Positions 1-11,310 of a stretch of 64,000 nucleotides of DNA are shown in pieces. The translations under genes were made by a program, and so were the position numbers. The notes beneath the pieces are model-generated. The model saw only the letters and a list, made by a program, of their open reading frames with translations, made no database searches and was not told where the DNA came from. Within the stretch, counting starts at the first letter, position 1; the number at the start of each line of letters is the position of its first letter. The DNA is from Anaspis maculata (lineage: Eukaryota > Arthropoda > Insecta > Coleoptera > Scraptiidae), in the NCBI GenBank assembly GCA_949128115.1, contig OX421966.1:57719416-57783415 (forward strand). Reading direction: 5' to 3'.

Positions 1-2610
1 TGGAAATGAAACTTTGGTTTTTCTTATTCAGTTTTCCATTCTCTACATCGCCATATTTTTTATATTCTGCCCCTAATTTGTTCCAAGTTAAATCCTCATT
101 TTACTGGACTAATAAGCAACCCGCCATGTTTCTTTGAAATTCGACTCTTCTCAATCTGCGGCAACGCAATTTCAAAGATTTGAGTTTCGCATTAACGGAG
201 CCCGACCACCGACTGATGCTCATATCAGGCAACCCTCATATCATCATCAAACCGCAAATTCGAGCATGATTTAGAGCCCGCCCGTGGATTTTTCGGCTCT
301 GGAGGGTCTACTAATCCTCTATCCCGGAGAGTACTCCTCCTGCGGTCCGTCCAAATTAAATTTGTACCCCATGCGGCCCGCCGGCTCTCGCCTATATTCT
401 CTCGCTCTCCCCGTCCGTCTCTCGGCATTACATAGCTCATATGTTGCAGGAAGCTCAAGAGTTTTCTCTCCGGCTCGGGCTTCCTGCTGGCTGCTGCGCC
501 GGGCTATACGGAGGAGCTGAGGGTATGGAGAGGGACTGCGGCGAGGAGCGAACAATGGGGCCGTTTTGCTAATGTGCGTCGGTGATTTACGTCGGAAAGG
601 CATTGTCGCCGGCGCCTCTCCGAGGCATTCCCCTCCTTGGCTGCTGTACGGTCCTGTAATGCGGCGGCCACTGACTGCTGGGGAAATGGAACCGCGCACC
701 AACATCCCATCACACATATCCGAACGCGCACCCCACATCCTGATTAAGTCTAATAATGGCGCTCATCCTGAGGCAATTGCTCGGATATTAACGGGGTCAG
801 AGCTTAGGTCAAAGCAGGTGAAAAATAAATGATTATTGGAGAAAGATCAAAACTTCTACGCTAGCTTTTAACACGTAAGTATTCTTTTCCATTCAGCCGT
901 TTCAACCACAGCTGGCACAACTTTTTTCTAGCAGTGAAATTTTTCTGCAATGTGGTACGAAAATTCGAAAATTTGTTCACGTTTTGCATCATTCGTACCC
1001 AGGTATCTCGTAGATATTCGCGGTTTAATTAGATTTTTCCCGCCATAATATGGCTTCCAAAAGCGAATCGTAACAATGATGACAATCAAACTACCAATAG
1101 CATCAGAGTGGCATAAAAAAATAGCAACCAGTCATTGTCATCACATGATTCACATGCCACTTTTGGCAGCCATCTTCTGGCGGGAAGAAAACTGAAATTA
1201 CGAACAATCATTAAAAAAAAGTGGCAACACAATAATTTCACCGACAAGTATCTAGGAATCCATGAACAATTTAATATAGGGAAATCCGTTTTTGGGTGAA
1301 AAGTTAGAACTTGATGGCAGACTGACTTTTTTTTACAATCCTCACCCTAATTTGCCGTGCGAAGTTCTTAGATCACAAAATTCAGAATCGTCGGTACCTA
1401 CCCACTAATGTAGGTATCTACATTCCACCTTTACCCTAAACTAACCCGTGAGAGAACTTAACGACGTCTGGTTGGAATTTGTGAAAACCAGACATCGGAT
1501 TTTGACGAAGTATTTTTTTTCAAATTTTCGCAAACGAACCGCAATACAAGTTGACGATGGGAAATTTCCAAAATTTCTGCCAAATTTGAGGGAATTTTTC
1601 GAAAATTCATAATTCATTCCAATTTTTTCCAGGGAATCGTCATTTCAAATAATTCGTCCGAGATTTCTTGACACATTTTGGCGGCGAAAACACGGATTTT
1701 CGGGCAGAATTTCGAGAAATTTGGTGTGGAATGTCGACCGGGGGGTTTCGAAAACTCACTATCGTCTGGTGCGAGCCATTCGGGGTAAGGGCCCGGCCAA
1801 ATCTGACAGAAACGTCATTATTGACGCTGTCGGTTTTGGAAAAAACTCGACAACACCTCGGGGCATTTGAACAGTGTTTTTGGAAAAAACGTACCGTGTC
1901 AGCGTGCGACATTGAACCGTGGTCTAGAGGGGGCTTTTCACCGTCTATCGGACACCAAAAACCAAAGAATTCTTCAAATTCGACGGCACTTTGATAAAAT
2001 TTTCCAGACGGGGACAGACGCTGACGGCGTAATATTTCACAAAAACAGGCGATTGATGGGGCAAAACACGTCTGGTAGGTACTCACAGTATATTTGCACT
2101 AGAGTCCGATTTTCACCGGCTTCACAATTCGAGAAAAGCCCCTTTTTTCCATTTCCAGTCACATCTCATGGCGGCGTCAATGTCTTGTTGTCACGTCTTG
2201 TTCTCTACGAAATCCCAGATAATTCCATCGGACCTTCTGGTCAGATCTTTAGAAAGGGTCCATGCTTCGATCCATATGCGTTCTATTACGTCTTTGTAGT
2301 CCATTTTATCGAAATTTGTGTACAACTTTTCGCATCGATACGGTCGACCTAACGTCAGACTGCCACTGTCACTTTTGCCAACAGCACGCGCGCCTCCGTT
2401 CACTAGATGTTAACGCGAATCTGTCAAACTCGCGCCACCTTTCGCCGAATTCTCAAGTCACATTCATCGTCGTGTTTACGGTGTTTTTTTTTGCGTGATC
2501 TGAACCAAAAACATAGACGACCGTCGACCAGATCCAATTTGTTGCTTTTTTATTCGAAATTTCATGGTATTTCCCCTTTTGTGAGCGTTCGCTATTTAAT
2601 TGTTTCAATA
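1..2610. other. No supported gene; GC-rich stretch at about 240-740
   Basis: Several short open frames exist on both strands, the longest about 140-160 codons, but none has a recognisable domain or a splice-linked continuation. The stretch 240-740 is clearly richer in G+C and CpG than its surroundings and could be a promoter-proximal or conserved non-coding segment. From 840 to 1640 the sequence is AT-rich and nothing stands out apart from the repeat at 1051-1098. Confidence 0.4.
1051..1098 (+). repeat. 47-48 bp dispersed repeat, copy 1
   Basis: The block starting GGCTTCCAAAAGCGAATCG recurs almost unchanged, in the same orientation, at 5533-5579, ending at the shared word CTACCAAT. The flanks are not similar, so this is a dispersed repeat fragment and not a segmental duplication. 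No coding potential was seen. Confidence 0.75.
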
Positions 2611-2730
2611 GGTTTGTTCCATCAGCAGTCCCTGACTGTCCGTGGACGTCAGCAGCCTGCTCATTACGATTAATGAAATAACAGGCTGCTGACGTCCACG
2701 AACAGTCAGGAACTGCTGATGAAACAAACC
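2611..2730. repeat. Short inverted repeat (hairpin), 49 bp arms
   Basis: The left arm 2611-2659 and right arm 2682-2730 are reverse complements with only a few mismatches, separated by a 22 bp AT-rich loop. Each outer end carries GGTTTGTT or its complement. This looks like a small palindromic MITE. No convincing target duplication was found. Confidence 0.8.
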
Positions 2731-2744
2731 TTATTTCAAACATA

Positions 2745-4190
2745 ACAAATTTTCCTCTGTCAGATTTCGATTTTTGACGTCTCCAGAGGCCACCATATTG
2801 AACTTCTCCATTTCTCAACCGATCGGATTGGATTTTTCAACCTGTACTTGCATTGGGTGGGCATTTAAGATGCTTCTGTCACATTTTGATTTTTGACATT
2901 TCAAAAGGCCGCCATATTGAACTTTTGCTTTTTTCAACCGATACGATTGAGATTTTCAACTCATACTACTTGTTCAAGGTAGGCAATCAAGATGCAGCAT
3001 CTGTCAACCTTCGATTTTTGACGTTTTAAAAGATTGCCATATTGAACTTTTGCGATTTTCAGCCGATCCGATTTGGATTTCCAACTTAAACCTGTTTTGG
3101 GTAGGCAATCGAGATGCATCTAGCAAATTTCGATTTATTACGTTTCAAAAGGCCGCCATATTGATCCGATTAGGATTTTCAACCTGTACTTGTTTAAGGT
3201 AGGCAATCGAGTTGCATTTGCCAACCTTCGATTTTTGACGTTTCAAAAGACCGCCATATTGAACTTCTGCATTTTCGACCTATCCGATTGGGATTTCGAA
3301 ATCAGAACCTATACCCACTTGAGGTGAACAATCGGGGTGTATCTATCAAATTGGACGTGTTGACAGTTCCGAGGCCGCCATATCGAACTTTTGCATTTTT
3401 TAACCGATCCGATTGGGATTCAAAACCTATAACCACTTGAGGCGGACAACCATAATACATTTGTCAAATTTTAATTATTGACGTTTCAAGAGGCCGCCAT
3501 CTTGAACTTTTGCATTTTCCAACCTATCCGATTGAGATTTTGAATCTATGACAACTTGAAATGGGCAATCCGAATACATTCGTCAAACTTGTCATTTTGA
3601 CAGTTCCAATTCCGCCGCCATATTGAACTCTCGCATTTTTCAACCTATCCGATTGAGATTTGGAACCTCTACTTGCTTTGGTTAGGCAGTCCGGCAGTCG
3701 AGATGCATCTGTCAAATTCCGATTTTTGACTTTTCTAGAGGTCGCCATATCGAACTTTAGCATTTTTCAACCGATCTGATTGGAATTTTGTACCTATACC
3801 TACTTGAGATTGGCGATCAAAATGCATCTGTGAATATTTGATTTTCACGTTTCAAGAGGCCACCGTATTGAACTTTTGCATTTTTCAAACAATCGGATTG
3901 AGATTTTAAACCTATACCCACTTGAGGTTGAAAATCGAAATGCATTCGTCAAATTCGCCATTTTGACATTCCCAAGGCTGCCATTTCGAACTTTTGTTTA
4001 TTTCAACAGATTAGATTGAGATTTTGAACATATACTTATTCAAGATGGACAATTAAAGTGCATTTTCGAACTCGACATTCTGGCAGTTCAAAGCGCCGTA
4101 TTGAATTCTTGCTTTTTTCAACCGATTACATCGGGTTTTCCAACCTATACTTGGTTCAGATGAACAACTGGAATGTAACTGTCAAATTTT
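2745..4190. repeat. Degenerate tandem array, ~118 bp unit, about 12 units
   Basis: A unit containing the landmarks GCCGCCATATTGAAC, TTTTGCATTTTTCAACC and CCGATTGGGATTTT recurs about every 107-128 bp. Landmarks lie near 2800, 2920, 3040, 3160, 3262, 3381, 3503, 3623, 3751, 3871, 3987 and 4094. The unit near 3160 has lost about 25 bp. The units are well diverged from one another, so the array is old. There is no conserved reading frame. Confidence 0.85.
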
Positions 4191-5186
4191 GAATTCTGCA
4201 CATACTTTCATTCTATCTCAGTTTCTCCTATAGGTACATATTTAAAAAGACTCCTAAATAATACAAATACACGGTTCTTTTTTGCTTTCCACTACACAGT
4301 GTCCTCCACGGCATAACCTTTCTCACGGTTCAGGTTTTCATAACACACATCGTTGCTTTCATTCTCAAAATTGTGTACTCCATCATATGTTTCCAGTATT
4401 TTTGGTAGTTACCTTCAACAAGAGTAGAAGAACATATTAATATTAATGAACATCATAATGGTGTATCGATTTTTCCCGACAACTCTTCACTGACCAGACA
4501 CTACCCACTGACATGCGTTCCGTTCACAATAGAACCCTACAAGTCGAGGCAGAAATTTCAAAGCACGCGACAAACAAACATCTTTTCGATTTCATGTTAC
4601 TAATACACAGTCAGTTGCTTACGCCTCTTGGAAAACTTCATCTGACCAAAACACTATCGACGGACATGCAAAAAATTACTAAACTTGTTAAAGAAGCACC
4701 TGACATCTGCCTGAAACAATCGAAAATCAACATCATGTATACAATCCCCTTTCCACTTGTCCGGTGTCAGTGGAACAAATTCCCTGGATACTTTTCAACC
4801 ATATCTGTCACCCAGGCGACGGCTTGCCGGCGCCGGTGACAGCTAGTCCACGCGTTACTATTTGGTGATACTTCGTCCTATAATTTATCATGGGGCGAGA
4901 AGCTTTGATCACAACAACTGTTCGAGGCGTCGCTTTGAGGGAGAAGTTGGAACTTGATCCAAAAAATAGAAAAATATCCAGAATGTAAGCAAGTTTTCTA
5001 TGAATTATTTCTTCGGGAGGAAAGCCACCTAAATAAAGAATCGTGACAAATTTCTAGGAGGTTGGATATCTAGAAAGCAAACTTGCCTTTGTTTACGATC
5101 ATGAAAAATCACTATTACTATGTCTCATTACGCCTCAGATCTGCAAGAATTCAACTTTAGTTGCGATCTAAATGTTCGCGAGTACG
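4191..5186. other. No gene or repeat recognised
   Basis: AT-rich sequence. An open frame of 108 codons at 4513-4839 shows no domain, no splice partners and no codon-pattern support, and I treat it as chance. Confidence 0.4.
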
Positions 5187-5303
5187 GTTGCGGCCATTTT
5201 AAAGTGGACGACAATGTCAACGAGTTGGCTTGCTGTCATGCGACGTTCAGGCCAAAATCCTAAAAAATCTGTCAACTGTCGTCCACATTAAAAAGGCCGC
5301 AAC
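5187..5303. repeat. Inverted repeat, ~34 bp arms
   Basis: Left arm 5187-5221 (starts GTTGCGGCC) and right arm 5271-5303 (ends GGCCGCAAC) are imperfect reverse complements around a ~49 bp loop. Weaker symmetry may extend outward to the GAATTCAA words near 5149 and 5320. It is likely a small MITE-like palindrome. Confidence 0.7.
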
Positions 5304-5532
5304 TGTAAGTGCCCAGCTTGAATTCTGCTATCTTCCTCAGAAACCACTTCTCGTCCACCTTTACCACGGCGAATTACCTTTGCAAGTTCTGTGGGAACAT
5401 CGTAGAGGTAACAAAGACACTGATTCAACCATGGACCAAACAGATCAATTATCATGTGCCAGAGTCTAAAAAATTGGAAAACATCAGTTCAGTAAATCTA
5501 ATGCGCATCAGGGATGATAGTTTTTCGGCATA

Positions 5533-5579
5533 GGCTTCCAAAAGCGAATCGTAACAATGATGACGATCAAACTACCAAT
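5533..5579 (+). repeat. 47-48 bp dispersed repeat, copy 2
   Basis: Same orientation and nearly the same sequence as 1051-1098, with one clear substitution in the middle. The similarity stops sharply at CTACCAAT. Confidence 0.75.
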
Positions 5580-8500
5580 TGGCGAAAATCTTCTCCGCGT
5601 GGTGGCGCTGTACGCAGTCAAACATGGTGGCCCAATGCCAAGGGGCCTTGACAATAGAGAGACCCCATCTCAGACTGATTCGGTGCTCTTGTATTTATTT
5701 GGTGCAACGGTAAAGTGAATACCTACATGCGGTAATATAGTTAGGCTGGAACTCGAAAAGCACCTGGACCACCAGCGCTTGGGTGCGAGCGCTGCCTCAT
5801 GCTCAGCATGCTACTTCCTGCAGCGCCGTGCTCTTTAATTCCATTTGTTCTACGGCTGTTTCGAATCATGTCATAAAAAGGTGGTAGAAAAAGTCGCTTC
5901 TGATTTTTTTTATCCATAAAGTTAGTGAAGCTGTAGGTAGAAATAGATAAAGGTTCAGGTGAAAGTTTGAGAGAAAAATTTAAAAAAAAACAAGTGATAG
6001 CAGAGGTATTACTTAAGCTGAATTTTACGTTCTTGAAATTTTAGTGCCTGTGGCAAATGCCACCTTCGCCACGCCCTAGTGACGGCACTCCTTGAGATAT
6101 AAACTCGCCAATCTATGTTTCAGATGTCCCCCTTGATACAAAAATCGACCTGTCCGAGATTTATTCAAAAAAATTTAGATAAAATGCCCAAACACCCCTC
6201 TGTTGTGTTTTCGTTGGGCCACCCTGTGTAATGATTTGAGAATTTGAAGGCACAACTGTCATGATGTCGGTGCTGTAGACGAAACGGTGGAAGTCGCCAC
6301 TTTTGGTGGCCATCACCAATACTAGCAGCACAACCGTGCACCGACACTGCATCAAGTAGGTACGTAGATTAAAACTAGGAGGAGGTAACGCGAGACCCAA
6401 AACTGACAATATATGAGTAGAGTAGTAGTAGCAGCTTATTGCCGGAATGGTACAAGATCATTGGCGATCAGTTTGCATTTGAAGCACTGTGATTGGTTCC
6501 TTATATAATGAATTATATAGTCAGCATAATTGTGATTATCTCCGAACTATACTTGATAATTATTATGCTGCAGTCATCAGCTTGAAAGTGAGACGGAACG
6601 CGGAGCTGTGTGGTGCCCAGAGAGAGAAAGTAGTTTTTAATAATCTAATGAGTAGTCACAAAAAGTATACTAGATAATTCCTCCATTAGAATTTGCTTCC
6701 GTTGCAAGTGAAAGTTCATCACATAACCCTTCAGGTTCTGGACGTCAAGTAAAGCATTCTTTTCACAACGAAGCAACGAAAAAATTATAATGATCAGAAG
6801 AAGAAAGCGGCTAGGAAAGCGAGGGTTTTCAAAAAACAGAATGACGCAAGCTAGCACAAACATAGGTGCAGAAATTCTCAGAGCCAAATTAAAGATAAAC
6901 CTTATCCATGTAACAACACGAAAAATACAGAATAGCTGGAACCCAGACGTGCGCTAACGAAGATAAGTCTGAGTTATAGCCTAACTACAATAGCAGTGAC
7001 GCACGTAGTGCAATAATTCGACTAGAAATTCTCTATCTAAAAGTTTTCCCTGTAGAGCTGATTCAAGGAAACCCCTGAGTTATAGCGCAATAAATGTCAA
7101 GTACTCAAGCCAAAATTGATCAACTGAAGTGTTTTTTCCTTGAATCGACGCGCAGCTGTAAAGAAGATAAGGCATGATTCTGCACAACACAAAGAGACAA
7201 AGGATTCCCCCAGCTGTATAAAAAGCAGAGCGTCCAATTCAGAGTATCAGAGTATGAATAGTAGTAGTATCAGAGTAGAGTAGTACAAGCAGCAGTACAA
7301 GTACAAGTAGTCAGCATCGAAGCAGTATTAGACCAGAGTACAGCAACAACCAGTACCGATGGAAGCCAACAGTTTGGCAGGAACAAGTAAAAGTATCGAA
7401 AATGTGCCTCGAACCATCTTGCACTCGCTTTGGTATGTACTCTGTACACTCAACCTTTTCAAACTGAAAACTGAACTGAATTGGTCTCTTCGTATAGTGT
7501 TTGTAGAATTGTGATTATGACTGTTATTATTTCCATATCATATGTTTTGTACCTAATGATTACCACTCGAAGCTACAGTCAAAGTTGTTCTGTCAACTTT
7601 TTAACCTAGCTTAATTGCATTTAGTCTTTATTTCTATTCACCCCTTTTGTATATTTTCTTCCTTGTTGCTCAATAGATATTTTATTTTGTTTCCACTTGT
7701 TTTCCTGACACGCGAACCCACGACGGCAACAGAAGGCCAGGTAATTCTAATGATTTCCTTGTTTCAAGCCTAATTGTAACGGGGTAGCATCCCGGCCCCA
7801 TTAAATCTGCAGTTGTAGTTTTGTACCTCGTTTTGTACCTATAGTGAGATCGAGATCACCTAATATTTTCTTCCTACTTGGCTTCTCTTTTAAAAGGTCA
7901 TCACGCACCAGTGGCGATCCTGTATCACATTCGATAAAATTCAGAAGAATAAATTTACTCAAATCAATTTTTTCAAGGATGTTCTGATTTCACAGAACCG
8001 TGAATACATACCTACATAACTATTATGTCATGAATTGGAATTCTTTGACTTATTCCAGTAGAAAACCAGGCAGAAAAAAAGCGTGTGTGAACCTATTGGG
8101 TATAGCTACAGTAGATACCTCGGCAGATACAGTAAATATGCAGTTTCCAGCCTCGGGCTTCCAGAACCTGAAGCCATTTCCTCCGTCCGCTCACTGCTTG
8201 CTCTGTGTGTGTTTGTGGCGTGTCGGCATAGGTACTATTGCGCGAATAAACGTCATAACCGTATATAGCCGCGGGGCTTACCATGACCCTAACGACCGTC
8301 CTGCAGCCATATCCACGGCAATTTTGCCGGCGTTCAATGTCTTCCATACTTTGATATTAATAGACATAAACTTTGGATAAAGAGCTGCGGAATGTGAAAT
8401 TAAATATGTAGCGCCGGGCAAAGGATGCATACAGTGCAGTGCAGTGGGGCGAACGACAAAATCTGGAAAAAACAATTTTCGTGCCACAAATTCCACAATA

Positions 8501-8796
8501 TCCTCGAAAACTCAATTGGATACCTAGCTACGTGAATGGGGTACTTGCCAATGAAACAGATTTGACTGGAAACACTTTCAATCATCAACAAGAGTAATAA
8601 ATAGTATTTCCTGCAAATTTCCGGAAAATATATCCATTGATTGAAAAGATTTTTTTTCGATTTCTTTTTTCAAAAGGTTGGTTAAAGTCGGGAATCTTTA
8701 GTGAAATTTTTCTGTCTGTATTTTTCAAATATTGTTAAGCCACTCTAACTGTTTTTTGAGTTTTCAACCAAACAGTGCTGTTTGTTTAGTTTTTAG
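5580..8796. other. Gene-poor stretch with a possible promoter-like segment
   Basis: No open frame here has a recognisable product. The part 6900-7420 has a TATA box followed by short AG/AC-rich repeats (7240-7330) and could be a solo LTR or an exon start. I could not find matching LTR termini or a partner copy in this window. The 8000-8500 frames are short and look like chance. Confidence 0.35.
7217..7224 (+). promoter_or_regulatory. TATA-box-like site
   Basis: TATAAAAA follows a C-rich stretch and precedes, about 25 bases on, a TTCAGAGT word that could serve as an initiator. An ATG in a fair context occurs near 7360, followed after about 20 codons by a GTATGT donor-like word. This could be a real core promoter or the U3/R part of a solo LTR. 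Confidence 0.3.
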
Positions 8797-8820
8797 TATA
8801 TTTGTGACGTCACAAATATA
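8797..8820. promoter_or_regulatory. Perfect 24 bp palindrome centred on a CRE core (TGACGTCA)
   Basis: The 24 bases are exactly self-complementary and centre on TGACGTCA, the consensus full cAMP-response/bZIP site. The flanks are AT-rich. It may be a bZIP site or simply a palindrome of a decayed repeat. Confidence 0.4.
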
Positions 8821-8950
8821 TTTTTAAAACAGACACTACGGCCGCAATTTTGGGAATCCAGGAAAAAGAAAAAATACGGGTACAATATATTTGCCCATAC
8901 TTTCGATTAAGCCAATAAAAAAAATTTGGGCAAGTAGCCCATTATGTAGT

Positions 8951-10534
8951 TAGCCCAGGCGCCAGGGAGCAAAAATCAGCTCAATAAGGAAATAATTGTT
9001 TCCTGGCTGGAAACTAGCTTAAAACGATCTGTGTGGCTTAGGTTTTGACATACTAATTTCCCCCCTTCCGGAAATGTCGGCGTCATGTCGCCATCATCAA
9101 CAAGAAGTGCACCAGCGTGGTTTTTGCCGAATATCTTGGTTTTGGGCCATCTGACAGCAAAAGATGCATTTTGAAATCAATAAAATTCCCTACGGAATAG
9201 TTTTTAGATGACCTTTCTGCAACCTATGGTTTTTGAGATAGAGATTCTGGAAGCGAGAGGCATTGTCGTAAAAGCTCCATGGCCACTTGACTCGAAAAAC
9301 TAAATTGTCGATGTGACAAAAAAATTTCAAAATAAGATTTCTCGAGAATCCTTCATGCTATAGTTGCGGTGATGGTCTTAGACTCTTTCTCTTGAACCGT
9401 TGATTACGAATATAGAAAAGTCAAAAACGTCACATTGTACATATACAGGGTGTACTGAGGGAATCAAATCAGATCAGAGAAATTTTACATATTTCTTCGA
9501 TTTAGCCTATATGCGACACTCTAAGCACCTAACACGAGTCCAATATCAATATGGATTTGCTCTATAAGCTTCACTTAAATACACCAAAGAAGTGGTCAGC
9601 TCACAGCTCTACTGTTAAATGTTTTGAAGGCCCTCTGAAATCATCAAAATATTAAAAATTTACAGTACCAAGGAATGTATATAACAGTATATTATATATT
9701 AAGGGACCAAAGTGAATTTTTACTTTGAGGATTTGGACCCAAAGGGCCCTCGAGCAACAAACTTCACCCAAGAGATCAAAAATTCACTTTGGTTTCTTGG
9801 TATATAATATACTGTTACATACATTTCTTGCTACTGTAAATTTTGATGATTTCAGAGGGCCTTCAAAACATTTTACAGGAAGGCTGTGAGCTGACCACTT
9901 CTTAAGTGTATCAAGTGAAGCTTACAGAGCAATGCATATTGATATTGGACTCGTGATAAGTGCTTAGAGTTTTGCATAGGCTAAATTGAAGAAATATGTC
10001 AAATTTCTTTGTTCTGATTTGATTCCCGTAGTACACCCTGTGTATGTACAATGTGACGTTTTTGACTTTTCAATATTCGTAATTTTCGGTTCAAAAGGAA
10101 GAGTTTAAGACCATCACCGCAACTATAGCATGAAGAATTCTCGAGTAATCTCATTTTGAATTTTCTCTTGTCACATCGACATTTCAGTTTTTCGAGTCAA
10201 GTGACCATGGAGCTTTCACGACAATGACTCTCGCTTCCAGAAGCTCTATCTCAAAGATCATAGGTCGCAGAAAATTGATTGAAATACCAAACTGTAGGGA
10301 ATTTCATAGGCTTCAAAATGACTCCTTACATCTTTTGCTGTCAGATGACCCAAAATTAAGATATTCGGCAAAAACCACGCTGGTGCACTTCTTGTTGATG
10401 ATGGCGACATGACGCCGACATTTCCGAAAGGGGGGAAACTAGTATGTTAAAATCTAAGCTACACAGATCGTTTTAAGCTAGTTTCCAGCCAGGAAACAAT
10501 TATTTCCTCATTGTTTTCCCTGGCGCCTGGGCTA
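8951..10534. mobile_element. Palindromic (foldback) element F1, copy 1
   Basis: The whole 1,584 bp segment is one inverted repeat: arms of roughly 760-780 bp with a short unpaired middle near 9720-9775. It starts TAGCCCAGGCGCCAGGG and ends with the complement, CCCTGGCGCCTGGGCTA. The outer flanks are AGT on both sides (8948-8950 and 10535-10537), an apparent 3 bp target duplication. A second copy lies at 25178-26768. No transposase is encoded; the longest frame is about 60 codons. A TATACAGGGTGTACTG motif sits inside each arm. I infer a non-autonomous DNA transposon of unassigned family. Confidence 0.85.
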
Positions 10535-10773
10535 AGTAACGGTGGAATGAAATCAAGTTGTTAGCTTATTTCCCACCTAGCAAAGGGGAAATAATGTGTT
10601 GATATTCTAATAATGTGAAATGGTTATACGCCAAAATCTGACATGAACGAGTTTGATCTTTTTTCTGCAAATAACAAGCTGCTATGAAAACAAGCACACC
10701 CTGAAGGCAGAAACAGTCGCCTTTTTCTTTGTAGGTGAATTTTCACGTCACCAGCCTACCTACATCAGAAAAT

Positions 10774-11140
10774 CTACCCGTATAGGACGTGGACCACATC
10801 CTTGACAAAGAGGCTGAAAAGCAAGGGTCCCAGAACAGTGCCCTGAGGTATTTCGCGTAAATAGCACTCACGTAGTCGCATCAAAGTGTCAGAAAGATCA
10901 ACGAAGGAACTGGGTATTGTAATCAAGACTGAATGGTCAAGAAGGTCAAAGGTCCTGCAGAAGTCAGTGTGGATAACGTCCACCAGGTTTGATTAACCAA
11001 GTTTCTGGCATTGGCATTGTACTGCATGATTCAGGCCAGATTGGTCGCGGTTGATCTACCCTTCATGAAACCTTGCAAATCAAAGCCGAGATCAAAGCAA
11101 TAGGCCGGTACCTAGTTCTTGAGGCCATTTCTGCCACCCT
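10774..11140 (-). pseudogene. Non-LTR retrotransposon reverse-transcriptase fragment
   Basis: On the minus strand the 69-codon frame 10774-10983 contains VIHTDFCRTFDLLDHSVL (RT motif A region, with the first catalytic aspartate) and IPQGTVLGPLLFSLF, the block that precedes the YADD box in jockey/CR1-type LINEs. Upstream in the element (about 10984-11140) another frame shows GFMKGRSTATNL, the usual preceding RT motif. The parts are in different frames and in-frame stops occur. The segment between motif A and the PQG block is short and the YADD part is missing, so this is a dead fragment. No poly(A) tail or target duplication was found. Confidence 0.75.
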
Positions 11141-11310
11141 TCTTGCAGACACGTGTTGCTTTGGATGCTTTCTATTGACTGTGAAATTGTGATATCTCAA
11201 ACAATCATGATATTGACCAATGAAGCAAGCCATCGTGTAACATTTGCCGAGCAGTCACAAACGGTGAACGTCGCGGAAATAATTATTTTACATAATATTG
11301 GTGGCTTTTG

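Noticed and set aside
319..738. 139-codon minus-strand frame in the GC-rich start of the window
   Set aside because: GC-rich DNA has few stops; other frames overlap it equally well and no domain is seen.
1640..2352. Overlapping 108-161 codon frames on both strands
   Set aside because: No domain and no splice-linked continuation; frames on both strands are open together.
6908..7780. A solo LTR (TATA box, TGTAACA-like start)
   Set aside because: No matching CA end with target duplication and no second copy in the window; kept only as a possible promoter.
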